Assembly: GCF_000235425.2 (NCBI RefSeq)
Contig: NZ_KI912267.1
Coordinates: 1,648,353 to 1,712,352 of the forward strand
Reading direction: 5' to 3'
DNA from: Pseudofrankia saprophytica
GTDB taxonomy: Bacteria > Actinomycetota > Actinomycetes > Frankiales > Frankiaceae
Length of the DNA stretch: 64,000 bases
Positions 52,201 to 60,838 of the stretch are shown here, in pieces; positions within the stretch are counted from its first letter, which is position 1, and every line of letters begins with the position of its first letter. Below the pieces are notes generated by a model. It did not search any database, was not told the origin of the DNA, and was given only the letters and a program-made list of their open reading frames with translations. The translations under genes were made by a program, and so were the position numbers.

Positions 52201-54336
52201 GTGACCATGCCACAAGCAGAGGCACTCAGCAAGGAGCTCGTTACCAGGATTTTCAGCCCAGACGAGCGCTGGGGCTGGGAGTTCGCCCCGCCGTACCCGG
52301 TCACCCCGCACCCCGAGGCGAACCGGCCGCCGTCCCGTATTCCGGTACAGCCGCCAGACCTGCGCGGGCTGGAGTACCGGAAGATGCTGCTGAAGCAGAA
52401 GGTCTGGAAGCTGATCGTGGGCGGGCTCATCCTGCTCATCGGGCTGGGGATGCTGGCCGAGACGCCTGCCGGCCTGTTCCCAGCCCTGATCGGCGCTGGA
52501 CTGCTCTGCTGGTACTTCGTGCCGATCCAGACGATCAACAATCAGGTGAAGGGCCTCACCGAGCGCTATCAGGCCGAGGTCGCCCGCCGTGAACAGGAGT
52601 TTCAGGCCGTATACGCCGAATGGCAGCGGCGCCTGCACGACCACGACCAGACCGAGCAGTACCGCGTCGGATCCGCGATGGAGTTCTATCCGCTGGATCC
52701 CGCGGCCCCAGCTCGCGTCGATATCTTCGGTGGGACCGGTGCCGGCTGGACCAGCATCCTGGCCACCGGCGGCGCGTCGCTGCTCGCGGGCGGCTCCGGT
52801 GTCCTGCTGCTCGATCTCAGCGAGCTCAGTGTCGGCGCCGGCCTGGTCATGCTCGCAAACAATGCGGCCACGCCCCCGTCCGTCGAGGTCCGGGAACTGC
52901 CGAATTCCCTGGAACGGGTCGACCTGCTCGATGGGCTGGACCCACGGGAGGCCGCCGAGATGTTCGCCGACGCCTTCGACGCGGACCGCCGGGGAGGCGG
53001 CGACGCCGGCCTGCGCGCCATCGACCTCAACATCCTGCGCGCCGTGGCGTCGTCGATCAGCGCGCCACTGACCTTCGCGCGGTTCGCCGCCGCGCTGCGC
53101 ATCCTCGACAACCAGAGTTCGGCGATCTACGAAGGTGTGTTCACCGAGTACGAGGTCTCAGCCCTGCAGCAGCGGATGCACGACCTCGGCGGGCGCGAGC
53201 GGACGGCGGACCAGATCAGCTTCCTGCGCACCGAGTTCGAGACGCTCGCCGGCCACGATCCGGCTGCCCAGCCCGGCGCCCCGGCGGCCACGTCGCGCGA
53301 GTGGTGGCCGAACGCGGGCGGGCTGCGCGTGCTGGCGACGACGAGCGCGGGGCGAGGCGGCTCGGGACGGCGCAAGCTGCTGACCGACCGGGTGCTCGTC
53401 CAGATGCTGCTGCACCAGCTGCGCAACAACGGCCGCGCCGGCGCCGGCACCGTCGTGGTGATCGCGGGAGCCGACCACCTCGGCCGCGACACCCTGACGG
53501 CGCTGACCGGCCAGGCGGAGGTATCCCGCGTCCGGCTGGTCCTGCTGTTCAAGAACCTCAGCGACGATGCCGAGAGGCTGATCGGCACCGGCCACAGCGC
53601 GACGATCTTCATGCGGCTGGGCAACTCGCGCGAGGCGGCGGCCGCGGCCGAGCACATCGGCAAGGGATTCCGGTTCGTGCTCTCCCAGCTGACCAACCAG
53701 GTCGGCACAAGCTTCACCGAGGGCTTCGCGAACAGCTACGGGGAGCAGGACGGCACCTCGCACAGCCGCGGGGAGGGCGGCAACCGCGGGTGGTCGCCTG
53801 GCGGGCGGTCCAGCGGTGACAGCTGGAACAGCTCGACCACGACGTCGCACTCGTCGACCTGGACGAACACCGTCAACGTCTCCGCCGCGGTCAACCAGAA
53901 CGCGGGCGTCACGGTGGCGCGGGAGAAGGACTACACGGTCGAGCCGACCGTGCTGCAGAGCCTGGCAGCGACGGCGTTCATCCTGGTCGGCACAGGCAGC
54001 GGCCCCGGCCGCGTCCGCCCCGGTGACTGCAACCCGGGCCTGGTGCTGCTGCCCAAGGTCGCGCCACTGCCCCGAGAGCTCACCGCGGTGCCGAACCCGG
54101 CGGACCCGCACTCGGGTGCCGGCGGCATCACCCCCACCCAGCAGATCCCGGCCCCGCAGTCGGGCTACCAGCAGCCGCCGCCCGGATACCCGCAGCAGCA
54201 GCCCACCTACCCCGGCCCCTACCAGCAGGCGTACCCGCCCTCCGGCGGGACCGGCGGTTATCCGCCGGCGGGTGGTACTGGCGGCTACCCGTACCAGCAG
54301 CCGCGGCAGCCGTACAACTGGCCGGGACAGCAGTAG
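52201..54336 (+). CDS. Membrane protein with TraG/VirD4-like features and degenerate P-loop
   Basis: This is a 711-residue protein with GTG start at 52201 after GGCAGGTG. I do not recognise a named family. Two membrane helices occupy about 70-108, followed by a short coiled coil (QVKGLTERYQAEVARREQEF). FGGTGAGWTS (about 174-183) looks like a Walker A in which Lys has become Trp. VVVIAGADHLG (about 417) resembles Walker B, and the following RLVLLFKNLSD … IGKGFRFVLSQLT segment recalls coupling-protein ATPases. A Ser/Thr/Asn-rich linker (515-570) and a Gln/Pro/Tyr tail (640-711) end it. It is first gene of the toxin-associated operon; probably a membrane platform for the next gene's ATPase. Confidence 0.6.
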   Translation: MTMPQAEALSKELVTRIFSPDERWGWEFAPPYPVTPHPEANRPPSRIPVQPPDLRGLEYRKMLLKQKVWKLIVGGLILLIGLGMLAETPAGLFPALIGAGLLCWYFVPIQTINNQVKGLTERYQAEVARREQEFQAVYAEWQRRLHDHDQTEQYRVGSAMEFYPLDPAAPARVDIFGGTGAGWTSILATGGASLLAGGSGVLLLDLSELSVGAGLVMLANNAATPPSVEVRELPNSLERVDLLDGLDPREAAEMFADAFDADRRGGGDAGLRAIDLNILRAVASSISAPLTFARFAAALRILDNQSSAIYEGVFTEYEVSALQQRMHDLGGRERTADQISFLRTEFETLAGHDPAAQPGAPAATSREWWPNAGGLRVLATTSAGRGGSGRRKLLTDRVLVQMLLHQLRNNGRAGAGTVVVIAGADHLGRDTLTALTGQAEVSRVRLVLLFKNLSDDAERLIGTGHSATIFMRLGNSREAAAAAEHIGKGFRFVLSQLTNQVGTSFTEGFANSYGEQDGTSHSRGEGGNRGWSPGGRSSGDSWNSSTTTSHSSTWTNTVNVSAAVNQNAGVTVAREKDYTVEPTVLQSLAATAFILVGTGSGPGRVRPGDCNPGLVLLPKVAPLPRELTAVPNPADPHSGAGGITPTQQIPAPQSGYQQPPPGYPQQQPTYPGPYQQAYPPSGGTGGYPPAGGTGGYPYQQPRQPYNWPGQQ

Positions 54337-54350
54337 TCCGGGGGATCGTG

Positions 54351-57300
54351 ATGCTGGAAGGGTTCCGCTTCCACCGGCTGCTCTCCGTCCCTCGCCCGCC
54401 GGACCCGGCGGACCGGCCCGACCCGGCGCCGGCCCAGCTGTTCGCCGCGCTCATCGCGTCGCACGCCGACCTGACCGGCGGCACGGGCGGCACGGGCGGC
54501 ACGGGTGTGCCCGCGATCGCGGTCGCCTGGGTGCGGGTCCCGGGCGATCCGCACCTGCGGGTCCTGGTCGGTGGCAGCCCCCACTTCCCACCGGCCCGCG
54601 CCGCGGTGGCACGGGCGTCCGACGGCACGGCACCGCCGGTGCTCTATCCGCCGGGCAGCACCGGGGTGCCCGTCGACACCGCCGACGTCGTGGCGGCGCT
54701 GACCGGCTTTCCGAGCTGGCTGCGCTGCGAGGGGACCGCCGACGCGCTGTGGGCGACCGCCGGTACCAGTGGCAGTGGCGGTGGTGCCGGTGCCGCCGGT
54801 GGCGGTGGCGGTGGCGGCCGGGGCGACCGCGGCCCGGCGCGGCACGGCTCGTTCGACGACTACGCCGCTCACCTGCCGGGTGCCTACGCCTGGCTGGTGA
54901 TCGCGCAGCCGGTACCAACGGGAGTCGTCGACACCGAGCGCGGCGACCTGCTCCGCATGATCCCGTTCCTGCGTCAGCGAGAGCGCGACGAGCACGCCCG
55001 CCTCGAGCTGGAACGCGCCGAGGCCCGCTACCGCGAGCTCACCCGCTCGCGAGCGACCGGGATGTGGGATGCGCGGGTGCTCGTCGGCGCCCCGTCGACG
55101 ACCGAGGCGCGGCTGACCGCGGCCCTCCTGTGCGGCGCCGGCGACCTCGACGACCTGCCTTACCTGCTGACCCCGGCGGGCGGGCGTCCGACGTCGCTGG
55201 CCGAGGCGCTCGGCCTGCCCGAGCGGCCGCGGCCCGCCACCGCGCCACAGGCGGTGACCGCCGGTCCAGGCGGGCCCGGGCCTATCCGGCCGGTCCCCGG
55301 CGTGGGCACCGGCCAGCCGGGCCCGGTTCGCGCTCCTAGCCCACCCGTCGGCGGGCCGGCCACCGCCGGGGTCGCGGCGACGTTCCCGTTCCGGGCCGGC
55401 GGCGAGCTGGTCGCCGCGCTCGCCCGGCCGCCGCGCCGCGAGCTGCCCGGGATCACGCTGGTCACCCCGCACACCTTCGACGTCACCCCGGAGGGGGTGC
55501 TCGCGACCACCGCGCCGATGGCGCCGGCGCCGGCGCTGAACGGTTCTTCCTTCGTGAAGGGCTCCCCCGGCGACGGGTTCGTGCTCGGCCAGGTGCTCGA
55601 CGCCGGGTGGTCGCCCGCCGGGGTGCTGCCGGTGCCGCGCTCGACGCTCAACCGGCACGCCTTCGTCTGCGGCGCGACCGGCTCCGGCAAGTCCCAGACA
55701 GTCCGTTCCCTGCTCGAGTCCCTCGCCCGGGCCGCGGATCCGGTGCCATGGCTGGTGCTGGAGCCGGCGAAGGCCGAATACGCCCGGATGGCCGGCCGGC
55801 TGGCCGGCCACAGCGACGTGGTCGTGATCAAGCCGGGCCAGTACGACGCCCCGCCGGCCGGGCTCAACCCGCTGGAGCCCGAGCCCGGGTTCCCGGTGCA
55901 GAGCCACCTCGACCTGGTCCGCGCGCTGTTCCTGGCCGCGTTCGAGGCGCAGGAACCGTTCCCGCAGGTGCTCTCCAAGGCGCTGACCGTCTGCTACACC
56001 GAGGCGGGCTGGGACCTGGTCGCCGATCGGATGCGCCCGGAGCACCGGCCACGTTTCCGCGACGACGAGCCGCTGGAGCCGGCTCGCCGTCGCTACCCGA
56101 CACTCGGCGACCTGCAGCGCACCGCCACGGTCGTGGTCGAGAGCATCGGCTATGGCAAGGAGATCACCGACAACGTCCGCGGCTTCGTCGACATCCGGAT
56201 CGGCTCGCTGCGCGACGGCCGGCCGGGCCGCTTCTTCGAGGGCGGTCATCCGCTCGACATCGCCGAGCTGCTGACCCGCAACGTCGTGTTCGAGCTCGAG
56301 GACATCACCAACGACCAGGACAAGGCGTTCCTCATCGGCGCGGTCCTGATCCGGATCGTCGAGCATCTGCGGGTCCGGTGGGGCAACACCGGCACCGACG
56401 AGCTGCGGCACGTGCTCGTCGTCGAGGAGGCGCACCGGCTGCTCAAGAACGTCGAGGACGGCCCCGCGGCCGCGGCCGTCGAGCTGTTCGCCTCGCTGCT
56501 CGCCGAGATCCGCGCCTACGGCGAGGGCGTGCTCGTCGTCGAGCAGATCCCGTCGAAGATCCTCCCCGACGTCCTGAAGAACACCGCGCTGAAGGTGATG
56601 CACCGGCTGCCCTCGGCCGAGGACCGGCTGGCCGTCGGCTCGACGATGAACCTGCGCGACGAGCAGTCCGAGCTGGTGGTGTCACTCCCGCCGGGTGTGG
56701 CAGCGGTCGCGGTCGACGGTATGGACCGCCCGGTGCTCACCCGGATGACGCCCGGCTCCCACCGCGAGACGCCGGCCGGCGCCCGCTACGACGGCGCGCC
56801 GCTCGGGGGACGGCGCAGCGAGCTGTGCGGCCTGGACTGCCAGCGCGCCGCCTGCACCCTCTGGCAGATCAACGACGCGTCCCACCTCGCCGAGGACCCG
56901 CGCCTCGTCGTCTGGGTGGAGGCGGTCGCCGCCCACCAGGTCATCGGCCTCGCGCACCTGCTCGGCCAGCCACCACCCGTCCCCGTTGCCGCGCTGCGCC
57001 ACGAGCTGCTGGCCCTGCCGGAACGCACCCGCGACTGCCTGCTCGCGCACGCGGTCGACCGGTCCGTGGCCGCCCGTGCGACCCTGCTGCGCGGCTACGT
57101 CGACCCGGACGACTTCGCCACCCGGTTGGCGGACACCCTCAGGCGCCTCCTCGTCGGCGCCCCGATGGACGCCGCCGACACCCGCCGCTGGACCGCCGGC
57201 CAGTACCGCTACCAGGACGTCCGTCGAACCCTGCACGCGGCGCGCGATGAACCCGGAGCTGACCGCCCGCACCCGGACACGGCCGACTGGCGCCGCCGCG

Positions 57301-57566
57301 GCCTGTCGATCGTGGCGACGACCGTCGCCGCACAGTTCGAGGAGCTGCGCGGCAGCGCACGCTATGCACCAGGCATGGACGCCGTCGTGCTCGGCGACCT
57401 GACCACGAGCCGCTTCGCGACCGCCGTACGCACGCTCGCCGGCGGCGTGTCCGAGGAGCATCTGCACGCCGCGCTGCGATTGGCCTGCGTGTCAGGTGAC
57501 CTCGCGAAGCTGCATCGTCAGATGACCCACCTGCTGGAGAAGCACGTGGCGGGCGGGGGGAGCTGA
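54351..57566 (+). CDS. HerA/VirB4-type ATPase (DUF87 family)
   Basis: This is a 1071-residue protein. I chose the ATG at 54351 (GGGGGA five bases upstream); a GTG lies one codon earlier. The N-terminal ~400 residues are of unknown fold with a Gly-rich insert and Pro-rich linkers. The ATPase core has Walker A GATGSGKSQT (about 441), EPAKAEYARM and Walker B VLVVEEAHRLL (about 687), then VVEQIPSKILPDVLKNTALKVMHRL, all standard for HerA-type hexameric pumps. A Cys-containing region (CGLDCQRAACTLW) and an all-helical C-terminus follow. It lacks membrane helices, so it would work with the upstream membrane protein. It is 14 bases from that gene and 6 from the toxin gene. Confidence 0.8.
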   Translation: MLEGFRFHRLLSVPRPPDPADRPDPAPAQLFAALIASHADLTGGTGGTGGTGVPAIAVAWVRVPGDPHLRVLVGGSPHFPPARAAVARASDGTAPPVLYPPGSTGVPVDTADVVAALTGFPSWLRCEGTADALWATAGTSGSGGGAGAAGGGGGGGRGDRGPARHGSFDDYAAHLPGAYAWLVIAQPVPTGVVDTERGDLLRMIPFLRQRERDEHARLELERAEARYRELTRSRATGMWDARVLVGAPSTTEARLTAALLCGAGDLDDLPYLLTPAGGRPTSLAEALGLPERPRPATAPQAVTAGPGGPGPIRPVPGVGTGQPGPVRAPSPPVGGPATAGVAATFPFRAGGELVAALARPPRRELPGITLVTPHTFDVTPEGVLATTAPMAPAPALNGSSFVKGSPGDGFVLGQVLDAGWSPAGVLPVPRSTLNRHAFVCGATGSGKSQTVRSLLESLARAADPVPWLVLEPAKAEYARMAGRLAGHSDVVVIKPGQYDAPPAGLNPLEPEPGFPVQSHLDLVRALFLAAFEAQEPFPQVLSKALTVCYTEAGWDLVADRMRPEHRPRFRDDEPLEPARRRYPTLGDLQRTATVVVESIGYGKEITDNVRGFVDIRIGSLRDGRPGRFFEGGHPLDIAELLTRNVVFELEDITNDQDKAFLIGAVLIRIVEHLRVRWGNTGTDELRHVLVVEEAHRLLKNVEDGPAAAAVELFASLLAEIRAYGEGVLVVEQIPSKILPDVLKNTALKVMHRLPSAEDRLAVGSTMNLRDEQSELVVSLPPGVAAVAVDGMDRPVLTRMTPGSHRETPAGARYDGAPLGGRRSELCGLDCQRAACTLWQINDASHLAEDPRLVVWVEAVAAHQVIGLAHLLGQPPPVPVAALRHELLALPERTRDCLLAHAVDRSVAARATLLRGYVDPDDFATRLADTLRRLLVGAPMDAADTRRWTAGQYRYQDVRRTLHAARDEPGADRPHPDTADWRRRGLSIVATTVAAQFEELRGSARYAPGMDAVVLGDLTTSRFATAVRTLAGGVSEEHLHAALRLACVSGDLAKLHRQMTHLLEKHVAGGGS

Positions 57567-57572
57567 GGAACA

Positions 57573-59117
57573 GTGGCGACCGACTCGGCGGCGGATGCCC
57601 CTCCCCCGCCGCCACCACCACCGCCCCCGGACACGACGTCCCAGCAGAACGCTGACGACCTCGACAGCGACACCCAGACCGCCTCCGCGAACCGGAACGG
57701 CGCTGGGGAAACGAGCCGTGGAGGCGAGAGCGACGACCAGGACGGCTACGCCAGGTCGAACGCGGACAACCAGGCCGACTCTGTCGCCCAGAACGACGGC
57801 ACCCAGAACAGCACGGCGAACGAGACCCCGATCAACCAGCAAAACGCCGACGACCTGGACAGCCACGGCCAGGCCGACGCCGCGAGCCAGAACTCGAACC
57901 AGAATGGCGACAACGCCGCGCACATCGGTGGAGAAGACCGGACCGGGCAAACCAACGAGAACGGGTCCGGTGCTGACAGCCAGACCAGCACCGTTGACCA
58001 GGACCAAGACGCCCAGAACGACGCGCCCCACGAGGCTCCGATCAATCAGCAGAACGCCGATGACCTCGACGGCCACGGCCAGTCCGACAACCCGAACCAG
58101 TACGACTCCGAACAGAAGACTGAAAAGCTGGACGCCAGCTCGAACGGCTCCGGTTCTGAGGGGCTCGAACGACCCGGCCTCGGCCTCGAGCCCACTCCAG
58201 AGTTCCAGGCTGCCCTCGACGAGCGCATGGCTGCGACTGACGAGAACAAGGCCGCTCAGAGCGGCCCCCGCGATGAGACCGTCGACCCCGCCAATGACCA
58301 GCAGATCAATCAACAGGACCAGGGCACACCGGCACATACGGTTCCTACGGAACAAGTCGACGGCCAGAAGGCCACCGGCCAGGACCGGACCTCAAACGCC
58401 GCCGTCAACCATGAGGCTGGCGATGGCGCGCCGCCCGACAGCGGCCCACCACCCGACGATGGACCACCCGACGGCGGTTCACCACTAGGCGGTGGTCCAC
58501 CTCCCGGCGACGGACCGCCGCCCGGCGGTGGACCGCCCCATGACGATGACGACGCCCCAGATCGTCGAGGTGGTGACGACCGTCGGAGCGACCCTGGCGA
58601 CTATGACGGCCCTGACCGTCGCAGCGGCGATGATCGTCGCGGCTACGTTGGCGCCAGCGATGGAGATGACGAGGCGGACCCCACAGCCAGCCCTCCGGCC
58701 GAGCAGACGGGCACCGACGACGGGGAAGATCCGAACGAAACCGGTCGACCCGAGTCCGGGCCTTTGGAAGGGAGAATAGAGTATGAGGTAGCAGATCCAG
58801 TCACCGGGAGGACGATAACGGATATCGACCGTGTCGAGGATGGAACTCTTTGGGAAGAGAAGACCGCCACCAGCGGGGTTGACCGTCGAACCGGCGAAGA
58901 CAAAACGGCAGACTGGGTCGACAAACATATCGACCAGAAATTCAATAAATACCAGGAAGCTCGACAGCATATGCCCGGATATGAGCAGGCTCCAGTAGGA
59001 TTCCACTTCACGAAGCCAGGCGTCGACCCGAATTTCAAAAACGCCGTCGAGAGCGCTGTGCAAAAGCTGCGCAACCAGCATCCCGAAACAACGATTAATC
59101 TCCGATGGGAGGACTGA
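57573..59117 (+). CDS. Polymorphic toxin with disordered repeat N-terminus and nuclease-like C-terminus
   Basis: This is a 514-residue protein, GTG start after GAGG. It begins with a Pro10 run. Residues 20-395 are disordered and very rich in Asp, Asn, Gln and Gly. They contain a repeated QQNADDLD motif (about 24, 87 and 158, with a fourth worn copy INQQDQGT) and DRRSGDDRR-type repeats. No signal peptide, membrane helix or WXG motif is seen. Residues ~397-514 form a compact domain: ITDIDRVEDGTLWEEKTA resembles a PD-(D/E)xK active site (Asp, then ExK). It then has KFNKYQEARQHMPGYEQAPVGFHF and ends INLRWED. The base composition falls sharply at this domain. Predicted as a toxin tip, possibly a nuclease. 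The next gene fits its immunity protein. Confidence 0.7.
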   Translation: MATDSAADAPPPPPPPPPPDTTSQQNADDLDSDTQTASANRNGAGETSRGGESDDQDGYARSNADNQADSVAQNDGTQNSTANETPINQQNADDLDSHGQADAASQNSNQNGDNAAHIGGEDRTGQTNENGSGADSQTSTVDQDQDAQNDAPHEAPINQQNADDLDGHGQSDNPNQYDSEQKTEKLDASSNGSGSEGLERPGLGLEPTPEFQAALDERMAATDENKAAQSGPRDETVDPANDQQINQQDQGTPAHTVPTEQVDGQKATGQDRTSNAAVNHEAGDGAPPDSGPPPDDGPPDGGSPLGGGPPPGDGPPPGGGPPHDDDDAPDRRGGDDRRSDPGDYDGPDRRSGDDRRGYVGASDGDDEADPTASPPAEQTGTDDGEDPNETGRPESGPLEGRIEYEVADPVTGRTITDIDRVEDGTLWEEKTATSGVDRRTGEDKTADWVDKHIDQKFNKYQEARQHMPGYEQAPVGFHFTKPGVDPNFKNAVESAVQKLRNQHPETTINLRWED

Positions 59118-59119
59118 CG

Positions 59120-59479
59120 GTGGGAGTTCTGTTCGAGATCGCCGGCGAGACCGTATGGGAACCAGGCCAGAAAGTGGCGCGCCTATTCCTCGCACAAGTT
59201 CGCGCCCTCGAAGAGGCTACCGGGTCGCCGAGTGGACTGAGCGCGTCCTTTGACGATGAGATAGCGATCGATGTCGAGAAATTCGAGGAGTTTATCGCGG
59301 CAACCACGTCACTGATAGCACGCTCCAACAGTCGCGCCTTGATGGCGTTGGTTCGAGGACCGCTGAGAATCATGCTAGCACTTCATGAACGACACACGGA
59401 TGCACCTTTCCCCTTCACTCCAGACCTCCAGTCCGCTGCCGATCGACTCGACGCAGGCGATCAGGATTCACCACTATAG
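59120..59479 (+). CDS. Putative immunity protein for the adjacent toxin
   Basis: This is a 119-residue helical, acidic protein of no recognised family. The GTG at 59120 has GGGAGGA six bases upstream and lies two bases after the toxin stop, so translation is coupled. An overlapping ATG at 59105 is possible but lacks a site. Low GC like the toxin tip, small size and immediate position are those of immunity genes. It has no signal peptide, so it would act in the cytoplasm. Confidence 0.6.
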   Translation: MGVLFEIAGETVWEPGQKVARLFLAQVRALEEATGSPSGLSASFDDEIAIDVEKFEEFIAATTSLIARSNSRALMALVRGPLRIMLALHERHTDAPFPFTPDLQSAADRLDAGDQDSPL

Positions 59480-59559
59480 GAACTCATTTTAGAAGGATCA
59501 GAAATCCCTGGGCATATTCCCGTGGGCAAATAAAGGCGGAAGCGATCGAAGCCCACCCG

Positions 59560-59892
59560 GTTCGTTCGGTAAATATCGACGACGTCGACTATACGGACGA
59601 TCTTTTCGTCGTCAGCGAAGGGGAGATTTTCACTGGCGGGGCGGTTGGCTACCGCACAGATGGCCAGCTCCGCAAGGTGGAGACCTATGGAAATGACTGC
59701 CTAAGCAGGCCGGAGCGCACGTTCCAGCCTGACGGATCGATCAAGTCCGAGTATTGGAACGTCGACGGTGCCCGGGACGGTACCGGCCGAACCTGGTTCC
59801 CGAACGGCCAAATGGAATCCGAGACGCAGTACGACCACGCCAAAGTCATCCACAGGAAGCTCTGGTCAGAGGACGGGACCGAGCCAAGCTGA
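59560..59892 (+). pseudogene. YwqK-like (MORN-repeat) immunity gene without a standard start codon
   Basis: The frame ending at 59892 is open back to 59389 and codes from about 59560 for a YwqK/MORN_2-type protein: VNIDDVDYTDDLFVVSEGEIFTG…, then DGSIKSEYWNVDG, GRTWFPNGQMESE and HRKLWSEDGT repeats. The first ATG/GTG/TTG in frame is GTG 59677, which would remove the N-terminal third of the family. Where homologues begin, the codon is GTT (59560). Either a rare start (ATA, ATC, ATT) is used or the gene is dead. YwqK-type proteins are antitoxins or immunity proteins in polymorphic toxin loci. The left boundary is my estimate. Confidence 0.55.
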
Positions 59893-59945
59893 CTTTCACT
59901 CGGTTCGGTCGCATCAATCAGCGCTCGGCACCACGAGGGGTTGCG

Positions 59946-60278
59946 GTGGGGCAGATCGAGGATGCCGAGGCACTGCAGGTCGAGCTGCGCCGGCTCGTCC
60001 AGGCTGACGCGCCGGGCCCGGACCTGGTCAAGAGCGTGGCTGGCTTGGACGTCGCATACGACACCGGCTCCGATTTGGTTGCGAGCGCCGTCGTCCTCGC
60101 AGCGCCGGGCTGGGAGGTGGTCGTAGTGTTCGTATCAGCCGCAGTGGTTGGCCGAGCAGCCTTTCCCTACCTCCCGGGCCGGCTGTCGTTCCGGGAGCCG
60201 CCGCCGCTCGATGCGTGGAAGACCGTTCTCCCTCCACTCGCCGCGCTGCCAGATTCGCCGCAGGAGACATCGCCGTGA
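59946..60278 (+). pseudogene. Truncated endonuclease V copy
   Basis: This is a 110-codon frame that matches the first half of the intact endonuclease V gene at 60839 (about 70% of residues by eye). It begins with the same GTGGGGCAGATCGAGGATGC. It keeps the first catalytic Asp (DVAYD) and Glu (SFRE) but ends before the DGHG Asp motif, so it cannot be active. It contains a three-residue insertion after the GWE/DWE region. The frame ends in the start codon of the VOC gene (GTGA). Confidence 0.75.
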
Positions 60279-60589
60279 CGCCTGGGGCCGCACGAGTCAA
60301 CCTGATCGTCCTCTACTCAGATGATATCGAGGCCTGTCGCGCATTCTATGAAAATCTTGGCCTGAGCTTCGTTGTCGAACAGCATGATAATGGCCCAACC
60401 CACTTTGCCACCGCATTCAGCGATGGCGGGGTCCTTGAGATTTATCCTGCGGGAAAGAGAGGCCCAACGGGCGCGCTCCGCATCGGGATCACCGTTCCCC
60501 ATGGTCTGCCGAAAGACCGCCGACTCGCCGTAGGCACGCACCTGTTGCGTGATCCCGACAATCGAACGGTCGAAGTAACGGTAGTGTAG
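60275..60589 (+). CDS. Small VOC-superfamily protein
   Basis: This is a 104-residue protein with GTG start overlapping the stop of the nfi fragment; GGAG lies nine bases upstream inside the fragment. It is a glyoxalase-fold half: NLIVLYSDDIEACRAFYENLGLSF … HFATAFSDGGVLEIYPA … LRDPDNRTVEVTV. Such small VOC proteins include bleomycin-type resistance and unknown enzymes. GC is lower than around it. Its coupling to a dead gene suggests recent rearrangement. Confidence 0.75.
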   Translation: MTPGAARVNLIVLYSDDIEACRAFYENLGLSFVVEQHDNGPTHFATAFSDGGVLEIYPAGKRGPTGALRIGITVPHGLPKDRRLAVGTHLLRDPDNRTVEVTVV

Positions 60590-60838
60590 ATGTGACTAGC
60601 AAACGCCTCTTCGCGGTTGACCGGATGTTGTAGCTGTCGGCAGCCTCATGGGGCCAGCGCACCAACCGCCATGCGATAGCAGCAGACTTTCGGGTCTTCC
60701 GGCCGGCGTGTCCCGGTCGAGAGCCTGGCGGGACCGGCGCACCCGGGAACGGCGAGGATGGGAACGAGCTGAGCCGTGCCTGTGCCCCTGCCCGGCTCGG
60801 TCGCGGGAGGCGGCGGTCGGCGGGACGAGGGGGTTGCA

